Part shown: positions 52,328 through 60,876 of the stretch, one piece after another
How positions within the stretch are numbered: the first letter of the stretch is position 1
Layout: each line of letters opens with the position of its first letter
Made by a program: the position numbers and the translations under genes
The notes under the pieces: generated by a model
The model's database searches: none
What the model was told of the DNA's origin: nothing
The model's input: the letters and a program-made list of their open reading frames with translations, nothing else
Assembly: GCA_034044135.1 (NCBI GenBank)
Contig: CP139021.1
Span: forward strand, 1,255,635-1,319,634
Reading direction: 5' to 3'
From: Flammeovirgaceae bacterium SG7u.111
Lineage (GTDB): Bacteria > Bacteroidota > Bacteroidia > Cytophagales > Flammeovirgaceae
Length of the DNA: 64,000 bases

Positions 52328-52867
52328 GAAATTAGCTTCCCTTACTATACAACTCAATTAGAACAGGTAGTGTCAGTGTATTTGTGTAGTCTCAAGAATA
52401 TCTGATTCGTTATTATTAACAGCATTTGTCAATTGTTATAAAAGGTGTTTAGTGTGGAAAGAGTTTTTGAGGAGATATTAGATGAAAGTCTATAATGTAT
52501 CGGTAAACTGATAAAATGACTCTGTGAATGGAGAATAGATGAGGTGATAACAAAAAGAAAGTGTTAATTGTAGTGGTTTTCAAAAATGTGTATAGAAAGA
52601 GAAATCATTAATTTATCTGCCTTACGGTGCAATTAATGTAAATTTGAGCTTTAATTTTGAAAGAAACCCTCAATACTATTATTTAATTGGTCAGATACCC
52701 AAAAAGATAATAGTTTACTAATTATTCCAGTTAAGGATATAACGTTCGGAAATGCTTGATTTGGAGTTATATCTAAAAATGTTTCAACAATAACAAGAAA
52801 ACCTTGGTTTTGACAGGCATTGGTGTATAACTTAAAATAATCTATTTCAATTATATATAAAATACAA
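52328..52867. other. Intergenic region without recognised features
   Basis: 540 AT-rich bases between two plus-strand genes. A minus-strand frame at its right end (52651-52890) overlaps the next start codon and does not look real. I recognise no terminator, RNA gene or repeat. Confidence 0.35.
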
Positions 52868-53764
52868 ATGGGCAAATACTTAAGGAACATGTTGGGCTTG
52901 CTTGCTATACTTATGATGGCATCTTGCGCTCGTTATACCTGCCCTACTTATTTTGATACATATAACCACGAGCCTGGCGCTGCAAACCAGTTTTTCAACT
53001 ACTTTAAAAGTACCGAGTCCCAAGGCTATGCTTCTAGCGGTGGTGGAGATGTTTTTGCCTCAGCAGATGAAGGTTTCTTAGAAACTGATGAAGAAGCAAC
53101 AGGTTTAGATGGTGAAGAAATTCCTTCTTCGAGTGGTTGGGTTGCCCAAAAAGATACCTTTAAGACGGAAAATGGAATGTTGATTTTGCCTGATGGGGAA
53201 GAACCAGCGGAAGGCAAGTTATTTAGAGGAAAGCCACGAAGTAAAAATGGTCTCGCTTCCCAGAAGCTGTTTTTAGGGGGAATATTCTCTTTTCCAGCCA
53301 AAAAAAGAGCGAGGAATACTCCCAAGGTAGTGAAAATGAAAACCAAGCCCGATAAGAAAAAAGGCACCGAGGAAGATTCTACAGCTACCCAAGAGTTGCT
53401 TTATCCGCCAGAAGCTACCGACCAGTTCTATTATAACTTAGAAATTGGAAACCCTGCTGATAGTACCCAAGCCGATTCAGTGGAAACAGAAGGTATTACT
53501 GATTCTCTTGCAGTAGAGGAAGACGAATACGGGGAGTTTGGAGTAGTTGAAAGTGTAGATGAGGGGGAAGAAGAGTATGAAACTGACAAGAAGGGAAGGC
53601 TAAAAAAGAAGAAAAAGAAAAATAAGAAAAAAGATAAGGGGGAGAAAGAACCAAAAGAAAAGAAGCCTAAAAAGAAAAAGGCTAAAAAAGAGAAGCCTAA
53701 AAAGGAGAAAAAAAATAAAGACGAGGAGTTAGATGATGGGATGGCAGCAATACAAGAGGAATGA
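52868..53764 (+). CDS. Lipoprotein with long Lys-rich tail
   Basis: 298 residues. The lipoprotein signal ends LMMASC (Cys18); the mature start (ARYTCPTYFDTYNH) is conserved-looking. The middle is acidic (EEDEYGEFGVVESVDEGEEE, about 217-236). Residues about 240-290 are a run of Lys with Pro, Gly and Glu (KKKKKK, EPKEKKPKKK), with no predicted fold. An outer-membrane-anchored basic tail might contact peptidoglycan, LPS or other polyanions. No family with known function is recognised. Convergent with the gene pair to its right. Confidence 0.75.
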   Translation: MGKYLRNMLGLLAILMMASCARYTCPTYFDTYNHEPGAANQFFNYFKSTESQGYASSGGGDVFASADEGFLETDEEATGLDGEEIPSSSGWVAQKDTFKTENGMLILPDGEEPAEGKLFRGKPRSKNGLASQKLFLGGIFSFPAKKRARNTPKVVKMKTKPDKKKGTEEDSTATQELLYPPEATDQFYYNLEIGNPADSTQADSVETEGITDSLAVEEDEYGEFGVVESVDEGEEEYETDKKGRLKKKKKKNKKKDKGEKEPKEKKPKKKKAKKEKPKKEKKNKDEELDDGMAAIQEE

Positions 53765-53793
53765 CAAAAAGACCGCTTCAAGCGGTCTTTTTG
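53765..53793. terminator. Bidirectional terminator after the Lys-rich lipoprotein gene
   Basis: CAAAAAGACCGCTT pairs with AAGCGGTCTTTTTG around a single-base loop, immediately after the stop codon. It lies between convergent genes. Confidence 0.88.
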
Positions 53794-53811
53794 TTTTGTA
53801 CCAGTTTCAAC

Positions 53812-54273
53812 CTATGCGAAAGCTCTCCTAGAACCTTTTATTAGATCCCAGATGGCAAAGGCGGCAAAGCCGATGGCATGCAGCATAATGGCAAACAGCC
53901 AAATTCCGATCAAAACAGTTGCCTCTAGCAAGTCATTGCCGAGAGATGAGGCTAAGTCCTTTGAGAAACTTACTTGACCTGCCATACTCTGTAGAAATGT
54001 CGAATCTTGATGCGTAATGCTAGAAAAGTCGAATACGAATGCAGAGGTAATTATTGCCAAAGTCATCAGTACAAATCCAATGAAGTTATTTGTAACGATC
54101 TTTGATTTTCTACGATTACTTTGCGGACTTTTCATCCACCAAAACACCAATATGGCTATAAATAACCCGATAAATATTAACATAGTGATAAGGGTTGGTT
54201 TGTAAAAAACGAGATGAATGTTTAACAGAAGCGTATGTGTGAATTTTACTTTAGCTTGCCATAAAACCATCAT
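53812..54273 (-). CDS. Small multi-pass membrane protein
   Basis: 153 residues with three predicted membrane helices (about 27-48, 66-86 and 117-145). Its ATG shares one base with the upstream stop (TAATG), so it is translationally coupled to the ArsC-like gene. An internal ATG at residue 31 would remove the first part and is less likely given the overlap. No family recognised. The end is followed by the shared terminator. Confidence 0.68.
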   Translation of the reverse strand: MMVLWQAKVKFTHTLLLNIHLVFYKPTLITMLIFIGLFIAILVFWWMKSPQSNRRKSKIVTNNFIGFVLMTLAIITSAFVFDFSSITHQDSTFLQSMAGQVSFSKDLASSLGNDLLEATVLIGIWLFAIMLHAIGFAAFAIWDLIKGSRRAFA

Positions 54274-54638
54274 TAATTTCCTTGTTCCAACCTTATAATA
54301 TCCCCTATGTCATCTACTAATAAGTACTTGTCATCTTTTATCAAGATAGGAGTCTGGATAGTCTGAGGAATTTTTTGCATCACCTTAAGCTTGCTGAGCT
54401 CATCCAGATTATGGGGTTCAGAAATGCCACATTCTATAGCATTTTTAGTATCAAAAAGGCGACTGAGTGGTACTTCCAAATTATCCGCAAGGTTCTTTAG
54501 TTGAGTTTGAGTCATACTTTCATGAGCAATATCTTTTTCCAAGAAATCGCTTTTGAGCGCATGTACATAGGCTAATTTTTTCCTGTCGGAAAATTGTTTT
54601 GAATTATATATGATTTGATTTTTTCTTGAGGTTGACAT
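54273..54638 (-). CDS. ArsC/Spx-like thioredoxin-fold protein lacking the catalytic cysteine
   Basis: 121 residues. The pattern matches the ArsC family: an N-terminal strand (QIIYNSKQF), a helix, DFLEKDIAHESMTQTQLKNL, then QTPILIKDDKYLLVD. The usual active-site Cys of the N-terminal loop is absent (NSKQFSDRK), so arsenate reductase or Spx-type redox chemistry is unlikely. It may be a regulatory or binding relative. Coupled by TAATG to the membrane protein downstream, which may be its partner. Confidence 0.68.
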   Translation of the reverse strand: MSTSRKNQIIYNSKQFSDRKKLAYVHALKSDFLEKDIAHESMTQTQLKNLADNLEVPLSRLFDTKNAIECGISEPHNLDELSKLKVMQKIPQTIQTPILIKDDKYLLVDDIGDIIRLEQGN

Positions 54639-54886
54639 GAGTTTTGTTAAGTTTTTTGCTTTAAGTAATAAAAATATAGTGCCAAGAGTAATTGTTTTAA
54701 TTGATGTTGATTATCAGTATTTTATAAATAATGCTTTTTGTTTTTAAGCTTAAAATATTCTACAATTGTGGAATTAAAACCACAGGTAAGTGGTTTTTGG
54801 ACTATGCGATAAAGAGGGTAAGTCTTGCATTTTGTGTGGATATACTAACTTTATACAAATTATTTAAATTACATTTTTAGGATAGG

Positions 54887-55396
54887 ATGAAAATACTAAC
54901 GAAGTCAATTTTGCTCCTGATTGCACTTTTTATGCTCACAGGATGCCCTTACCAATCTGCAGTTCCTGTTGGAGACCCAGAGCAAAAATTAATGAAGAGC
55001 CTATTGGGCAAATGGCAAAAAGGTGAAGAAGATAACAACTTTTATGTGGTTGATAAACTTGGTAAATACCAATATCAGATAGAAGAAAGTATTTTTAATA
55101 ATGAACTCCAAGATTTTGAAAAAGCCTATTACCAAGGGCATATCACAGAGGTGAAAGGTGAGAAGTTTTTGAGTATTATCAACCAAACGTTAGATGAGAA
55201 TGCCGGTCAAAACTATTTCTCTATCTACAAACTGGAAATCAACTCAGACAGTGAGTTTGTGCTTTTTCCTGTTTCCAATTATATCAGAGAAAACTTCGAT
55301 GAAAGTACCATGCTCAAAGAATTCATTGCTCAAAATATGCATCTGAGCTTTTTCTTTGGCGAGGAAGAAACCTACAGAAAAATAAGTAATCCGTAA
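54887..55396 (+). CDS. Small lipoprotein of unknown function
   Basis: 169 residues. The lipoprotein signal ends FMLTGC (Cys20). The mature part begins with a short motif (LMKSLLGKWQKGEEDNNFYVVD) of lipocalin-like character, followed by about 110 beta-rich residues. No family recognised. It precedes the double ligase gene by 144 bases in the same strand and may share its promoter. Confidence 0.7.
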   Translation: MKILTKSILLLIALFMLTGCPYQSAVPVGDPEQKLMKSLLGKWQKGEEDNNFYVVDKLGKYQYQIEESIFNNELQDFEKAYYQGHITEVKGEKFLSIINQTLDENAGQNYFSIYKLEINSDSEFVLFPVSNYIRENFDESTMLKEFIAQNMHLSFFFGEEETYRKISNP

Positions 55397-55540
55397 GTTA
55401 GAAAGCCTTTTCCTTCTTTTTTACAGCTTTGGTTGGCGTAACCTTGCCCACTTGTGTAGATTTGTATATCATTGACCTTTATTTCCAGCGTTGGTTAGAG
55501 CGTTAGGATAAAGGTTTGTATCAATAAAGCAAGGCACATA

Positions 55541-58243
55541 ATGAAAGTAGGGATATTTTTTGGAGGACCATCAAGGGAAAGAGAAGTTTCATTTGCAGGG
55601 GGTAGAACGGTTTACGACAACCTCAATAAAAGCATTTTTGAAGCAGTACCCATTTTTGTAGATAGCTTGGGCAACTTCATATTGCTCAATTGGGAATATG
55701 TATATAAAGGAACTATCCGTGATTTCTATCCGCCCATAAGCGAAGCACCGCCGTCTCCAAACGGATTTCAGGTGTATGTAGAATCGCTGGGTCAGTTGGA
55801 TTTGGAAGACCAAGAGCGGATTATCCGTAAAGTAGGTCGCCTAGTGCAGCCTACGGAGTTTCGCAACCTATTCGATTTTGCCTTTTTGGCACTTCATGGT
55901 CCTTATGGCGAAGATGGCAGCCTCCAAGGCTTGCTCGAATGGTACCGAATTCCTTACTCGGGGTCGGGCATTTTGCCTTCTGCCATAGGCATCAACAAAA
56001 TCACCCAAACCTCGCTTTCGGTGAGCCTGAACTTTGCCAAGCCAATCAGCCGAAACATCACCAAAGACCAATGGCTTTCTTACGATAAGCACCAGCTTTT
56101 CCACGAGCTAAAAGACCAAATAAGCTTGCCCATAGTGGTGAAAGCTGCTCAGCAAGGTTCTTCTATCGGGGTTTCTATCTTAAGCGATGATAATTTTGAA
56201 AACTTTGAAAAAGCGGTACATAGAGCACTTTTTATAGAAGAAATCACCCATGAGCAATGGTCGAAACTAGATGCTTCGGGCAGGGTGGCGTTTATCCACG
56301 AACTGATAGATATTAGGCAAGGCATCGGTTTGCCAGTTTTCTATTCTAAGCAAACCGAGGTAGATAAAGTAGAGATTATTTACCATCCCGAAAAACTCCT
56401 AAAAACACTCAACGAGCACTTCGATAGTTCGGAAGAAATGATCATTTTGCAGTCGCAAGACAGCGAAGAATCCTTGCTTTTCGAGAGTTTCATAGCTGGG
56501 CAAGAATTTTCGTGCATCATTATCCAAGACGAGGACGGAAAACCTATTCCGCTTCCTCCTACCGAAATAATCAAGTACGATGAAGTGTTTGACTACCGCT
56601 CCAAGTATTTGCCCGGGATGTCCCGAAAACTCACGCCTGTAAATACCAGTCCTGAAAATATTCGCAAAATTCAAGATAAATGCTGCGAGATGTTCGGAAA
56701 GTTGAAGTTCAACGTATATGCCCGAATCGACGGTTTCCTTACCAAAGAAGGAGAGGTGTATCTCAATGACCCGAACACAACTTCGGGCATGTTGCCTTCG
56801 TCCTTTTTCTTCCACCAAGCAGCGGAAATCGGGATGAACCCTTCCCAGTTTTTGACCTACATTTTGCGGACTTCCATAGCGGAGCGCATCAAGACGGGGA
56901 AAAATGGGCATGTGCTCAAAATGATGCTCAAAGACTTGGACAAGAAGATTCTGGCTTTGCAAAAGAAGGCAACCCAGCAGATTAAAGTAGGGGTGATTAT
57001 GGGTGGATATTCTTCAGAGCGCCATATTTCCATAGAAAGTGGAAGGAATATTTACGAAAAGCTTTCTTCTTCCGAAAAATACGAGCCTATCCCGATTTTC
57101 CTCACAGGAAACAAAGGAAAGCACGAGTTGTATATCACACCCATCAACATTATGTTGAAAGATAATGCGGATGATATTAGAGATAAAATATACCATTCGC
57201 TTGAAGCGAAAAAGCCGATAACGGTTCAGGAAAATATTAAAACGGCAAAAGCCATCACCAACAAATATGTGGGTGATGCCATTTTTATCCCCAAACAAAT
57301 TAACTACGAGGACCTAAAAGACGAGGTAGATGTGGTGTTCATAGCGTTGCACGGCAGGCCTGGCGAAGACGGGGAGGTGCAAAAAGAGTTGGAAAAACGA
57401 GGCATTCCGTATAATGGTTCTGCATCGGAGAGCTCCAACACTACCATCGATAAATTTAAGACGAACGAGATATTGGCTGACCATGGTGTACTGGTAGCCA
57501 AGCACAGGCTGGTGGAAAAGGCGGAATGGCTTAAAGGGGAACAAGAACTATTGGACAGTATTGAAGCGCAATTTAATTATCCGCTTATTACCAAACCCTC
57601 AGACGATGGTTGTAGCTCAGCAGTGAAAAAGATCAAAAATAGGGAAGAGCTTTCGGCTTTTGTTAAGATGATTTTCAGGGATTCCCTACCGTTTTTAGCA
57701 GAGGAGGCGAAGGTGTTGAAGTTGCAGAAGAACGAGGAGTTTCCCGTAAAAGAATACTTCTTGGTAGAAGAGCTGATTGACAGGAAAGGAGCGGATCATT
57801 TCTTGGAAATAACAGGAGGTTTGCTTACCAAGTATGAAAATGGGCAGACAGTTTATGAAGTATTCGAGCCATCCGAAGCCCTTGCCTCGGGAGATATCCT
57901 AACCCTAGAAGAGAAGTTTTTGGCTGGAGAAGGGCAAAATATCACGCCTGCAAGGTTCAACTCGGAGGCGTTGAGAAACAGAGAAATTTCGGCTGAGGTG
58001 AGGAGCGAGTTGGAAAAAGTGGCGAGGATTCTTCGTGTGCGAGGTTATGCACGAATTGATGCCTTTGTAAGGATTTATCCCGATAAAGTGGAAACTGTCA
58101 TTATCGAAATAAACTCTTTGCCGGGCATGACCCCTGCAACCTGTATTTTCCACCAAGCGGCACTCAAAAACTACAAGCCTTTCGACTTTATAGATAAGAT
58201 TTTGGAATACGGAAAAGAAAGGGTTGCCAATAAAGTAGATTGA
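55541..58243 (+). CDS. Tandem double D-alanine-D-alanine ligase
   Basis: 900 residues containing two complete Ddl-type ATP-grasp modules. The first (1 to about 470) has FFGGPSREREVS, LHGPYGEDGSLQGLLEW, KAAQQGSSIGVS, ESFIAGQEFS, YARIDGF and NDPNTTSGM. The second (about 480-900) has VIMGGYSSERHISIESG, LHGRPGEDGEVQKELE, KPSDDGCSSAV, YARIDAF and EINSLPGM. D-Ala-D-Ala ligase makes the peptidoglycan dipeptide from D-Ala and ATP. The first module has Asp-Pro-Asn in place of the usual Glu-x-Asn metal site. The second has GCSSAV in place of the GSSxGV loop. So each module differs from the standard at one site, and they may have divided roles or specificity. The organism may encode a separate canonical ddl elsewhere. 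Confidence 0.88.
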   Translation: MKVGIFFGGPSREREVSFAGGRTVYDNLNKSIFEAVPIFVDSLGNFILLNWEYVYKGTIRDFYPPISEAPPSPNGFQVYVESLGQLDLEDQERIIRKVGRLVQPTEFRNLFDFAFLALHGPYGEDGSLQGLLEWYRIPYSGSGILPSAIGINKITQTSLSVSLNFAKPISRNITKDQWLSYDKHQLFHELKDQISLPIVVKAAQQGSSIGVSILSDDNFENFEKAVHRALFIEEITHEQWSKLDASGRVAFIHELIDIRQGIGLPVFYSKQTEVDKVEIIYHPEKLLKTLNEHFDSSEEMIILQSQDSEESLLFESFIAGQEFSCIIIQDEDGKPIPLPPTEIIKYDEVFDYRSKYLPGMSRKLTPVNTSPENIRKIQDKCCEMFGKLKFNVYARIDGFLTKEGEVYLNDPNTTSGMLPSSFFFHQAAEIGMNPSQFLTYILRTSIAERIKTGKNGHVLKMMLKDLDKKILALQKKATQQIKVGVIMGGYSSERHISIESGRNIYEKLSSSEKYEPIPIFLTGNKGKHELYITPINIMLKDNADDIRDKIYHSLEAKKPITVQENIKTAKAITNKYVGDAIFIPKQINYEDLKDEVDVVFIALHGRPGEDGEVQKELEKRGIPYNGSASESSNTTIDKFKTNEILADHGVLVAKHRLVEKAEWLKGEQELLDSIEAQFNYPLITKPSDDGCSSAVKKIKNREELSAFVKMIFRDSLPFLAEEAKVLKLQKNEEFPVKEYFLVEELIDRKGADHFLEITGGLLTKYENGQTVYEVFEPSEALASGDILTLEEKFLAGEGQNITPARFNSEALRNREISAEVRSELEKVARILRVRGYARIDAFVRIYPDKVETVIIEINSLPGMTPATCIFHQAALKNYKPFDFIDKILEYGKERVANKVD

Positions 58244-58266
58244 TTTTAGAGCATTTTAGATATAAA

Positions 58267-58295
58267 AAAGGGCAGTTTTTACTGCCCTTTCCTTT
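58267..58295. terminator. Bidirectional terminator between double ligase and GH127 genes
   Basis: AAAGGGCAGT pairs with ACTGCCCTTT around a TTTT loop, flanked by A and T runs, between convergent genes. Confidence 0.85.
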
Positions 58296-58317
58296 TATTA
58301 TCATATCAAACGTTGTT

Positions 58318-60666
58318 CTACTTCATAAGTCGGATGTAGTAGATGCCTCCAGCAACTGAGCCTTCATGAGCGGCGAACTTTAAGTTTAGCTTATCGCTAT
58401 CGCGCATTTTTTCAGAAAGCTCATAATCTACATCCACAAATCCACTTCCTTTTAAATCGTCTATCTTTACCGTTGCCAATATTTCATCGTTGATGAGGAT
58501 ATCGAACGTTCTACCTTTATCGAGTGCCGAATAAGTTACCCGTAGCTTTGTAGCCTCATTTTTTTTGTTTTTCAGGTCATAGCTAAACCAGCCTTCGGCA
58601 TGCCTCCAAAACCTACCGTTGTAAATTCCCGATTCGGTTTTTTCCGCTTTGAAGTTGTGGTCAGATTCTGGCTGTTGCTCCCCAGGCGCTATTTGATCGA
58701 CCGTTTGGGCTTCTAGTGCTAACATCGCTTGTTCTTTTACCCGAATGTCCTCTTTTCTCTTTTCCCACTCTTCTGGCGTGGTCACAGGCCAATAGATCAT
58801 GTAGCGAGCCTCGTGAACGGTGTAAAATGGCACGAGCGTGAGGTCTTTGTATTGTTCAGGATAGATTTCTGAGAATGTGAAGGTAAGCGGCTTCCCTTCC
58901 ACAGGAACGACCTTGCTCACATAGTTTTTGGACGCGTCCACTAGGATAGGAGCCGTTTCTATAGGGTAGTAATCATCGCTGGCAATGTGCCCCATTCTGC
59001 TGCCGTCGGCAAACAGTCCCTTGAGCTTGGTAGTGTCGGTTTTGGCAGCCAATACGATCGGACCATGTACAAAAGAGATCCAAGGAGAGTTGTCCGGCAT
59101 GTATTCCGCTTTGGTGCTCATAGGCAGCTCAAAAGAGATTTTATCCCCATTTTTCCACTTTCTTTGGATGGAAGCAAATGTTGGGTTGGTTTTGTCTATG
59201 GCTACTTCTTTTCCATTTACCAACACTGAAAATCTTCCTTCGGTAACCCAACTTGGGTAGCGGATATTGATGGAAAATTTGGCCGCTTTTTTTAGCTTTA
59301 GCGTAAGCTCGGAATTCTCTTCGTAAGGAAACTTCGTTGTTTGTTCCAGTGAAAGCCCTTTTTCTTTCCATTCCAAAGTAGAAGGGATGAATAGGTTTAC
59401 ATAAAGGTTTTCACTGTCGTGGGCATAAATAAGCTCACCGTATTTACCATGGTTTTCAAGCCCAGAACCTACGCAGCACCAAAAGCCTTCTTGGGGCTGA
59501 GAATAGACCCTATAATGCCTCGGGCGCATAGGGGTGAAATACACGAACCCGCCTTTGGTGGGGTGCTGAGAAGAGAGAATATGGTTGTACATCGCTCTTT
59601 CAAAATAGTCGATGTATTTCTGCTGAGGGTTGCTGAGGTACAACATTTTGGCAAGCTTGATCATGTTGTACGTATTGCAAGTCTCTGGCCCTTGGTTGGA
59701 TTCTATCATGGAAGAGAAATCGCTTTCAGGGTGGAAATGCTCCCTTACGCTATTGCCACCAATCGACACAGTTCGTTTGTTGACCACCGTTTCCCAGAAG
59801 AAGTTGGATGCATTTGCCCAAGTAGAATCTTTGGCTACTTCAGCCACTCGTTTGAACCCAATAATTTTTGGGATCTGGGTGTTGGCATGCAAGCCTGTGA
59901 GCTTATCTTCTTGGTGGAGCAAAGGATCCAAAATCACTTCGTGCGAAAACCGTTTGGCTAGTTCCAAGTATTTGTCTTCACCCGTTATCGCTGTCACATC
60001 AGCAAACACTTCGTTCAGACCACCGTGTTCGCTTCGGAGAATATCCTGCACTTGTGCGTCGCTTAAGTTAGCAGTGAGGTCGATGCACCAATCGGTCAGC
60101 TTAATTAGCATCCCTTTTGCCTTTTCGTTACCGCCAATGAGGTAAGCGTCTCTTAACCCAGCGTATATTTTATGAATGTTGTAAAGCGGAACCCATTTGT
60201 GGTTGAGAGAAAATCCTCCTGCATCTATGTCTCCTTTTTTTATTTCTTCCCACATTTTTTGCCCGTCGGGAACTCCGCCCACGTAGCCATTACCGTTTTT
60301 TTCTTGGCATTTGGCTAATTCATTTATCATGTAATCCAGCCTTTTTTTAGCTTCTTCATCTCCCGTGGAAGCGTACATCAAAGACAATGCAGTGAGGTAG
60401 TGTCCACCAATGTGGCCGTCAAGACCTGTGTTTTCCCAATTGCCATAACGTTTTGCTTTTACAGGAATTCCTGCATCTATAAGGTAAGGGGCAAGTAGCC
60501 TGTCGGGGTCAAGGGCTTTAATATATTCCAAATCTACTTGTTGGGCTTGCTTAAATGGACCATCTAGCAGCCTTACCGACGAAAGTGGAAAAGGTTTGAG
60601 TTCTTGACTAAAGCAGTTGGTACTTATTAAAATAGCGGCGAGTAAATAAAATATAACCTGTTTCAT
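58318..60666 (-). CDS. Secreted GH127-family glycosidase (beta-L-arabinofuranosidase-like)
   Basis: 782 residues from the ATG at 60666 (MKQVIFYLLAAILISTNCFS), preferred over an upstream start at 60732 that would bury the signal peptide. The (alpha/alpha)6 catalytic domain contains the GH127 zinc-thiolate set: the Glu and Cys of GPETCNTYN and the Cys pair of EGFWCCVGSG, one of which is the nucleophile in characterised beta-L-arabinofuranosidases. HIGGHYLTALSLMYA and HKWVPLYNIHKIYAG are further family landmarks. A C-terminal beta domain follows. It lies downstream of susD, so it likely degrades an arabinose-containing glycan or glycoprotein, though a terminator between them suggests its own promoter. 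Confidence 0.9.
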   Translation of the reverse strand: MKQVIFYLLAAILISTNCFSQELKPFPLSSVRLLDGPFKQAQQVDLEYIKALDPDRLLAPYLIDAGIPVKAKRYGNWENTGLDGHIGGHYLTALSLMYASTGDEEAKKRLDYMINELAKCQEKNGNGYVGGVPDGQKMWEEIKKGDIDAGGFSLNHKWVPLYNIHKIYAGLRDAYLIGGNEKAKGMLIKLTDWCIDLTANLSDAQVQDILRSEHGGLNEVFADVTAITGEDKYLELAKRFSHEVILDPLLHQEDKLTGLHANTQIPKIIGFKRVAEVAKDSTWANASNFFWETVVNKRTVSIGGNSVREHFHPESDFSSMIESNQGPETCNTYNMIKLAKMLYLSNPQQKYIDYFERAMYNHILSSQHPTKGGFVYFTPMRPRHYRVYSQPQEGFWCCVGSGLENHGKYGELIYAHDSENLYVNLFIPSTLEWKEKGLSLEQTTKFPYEENSELTLKLKKAAKFSINIRYPSWVTEGRFSVLVNGKEVAIDKTNPTFASIQRKWKNGDKISFELPMSTKAEYMPDNSPWISFVHGPIVLAAKTDTTKLKGLFADGSRMGHIASDDYYPIETAPILVDASKNYVSKVVPVEGKPLTFTFSEIYPEQYKDLTLVPFYTVHEARYMIYWPVTTPEEWEKRKEDIRVKEQAMLALEAQTVDQIAPGEQQPESDHNFKAEKTESGIYNGRFWRHAEGWFSYDLKNKKNEATKLRVTYSALDKGRTFDILINDEILATVKIDDLKGSGFVDVDYELSEKMRDSDKLNLKFAAHEGSVAGGIYYIRLMK

Positions 60667-60764
60667 ATTTAATGTATAAACTGTTCGAGTTTTAATGGAA
60701 GATAAGGCTTTATCTTTTTTAGTAAATATCAATACATAATAAAATATGTATTTTGTACAATTAT

Positions 60765-60797
60765 AAAAAAGGTGTGAATATGACCCACACCTTTTTT
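60765..60797 (-). terminator. Terminator between susD and the GH127 gene
   Basis: GGTGTG pairs with CACACC (loop of nine), flanked by A6 and T6. It would end or reduce transcription after susD, before the GH127 gene. Confidence 0.75.
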
Positions 60798-60876
60798 AGT
60801 TTATATATCTAGGATTGTTTAAAAATATGAATGGATACTTTTGCTCGTATATTTTGGTTAAATAAAATATACTATG

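Noticed and set aside
52651-52890. 79-codon minus-strand frame
   Set aside because: It overlaps the start of the real lipoprotein gene on the other strand and has no recognisable domain.
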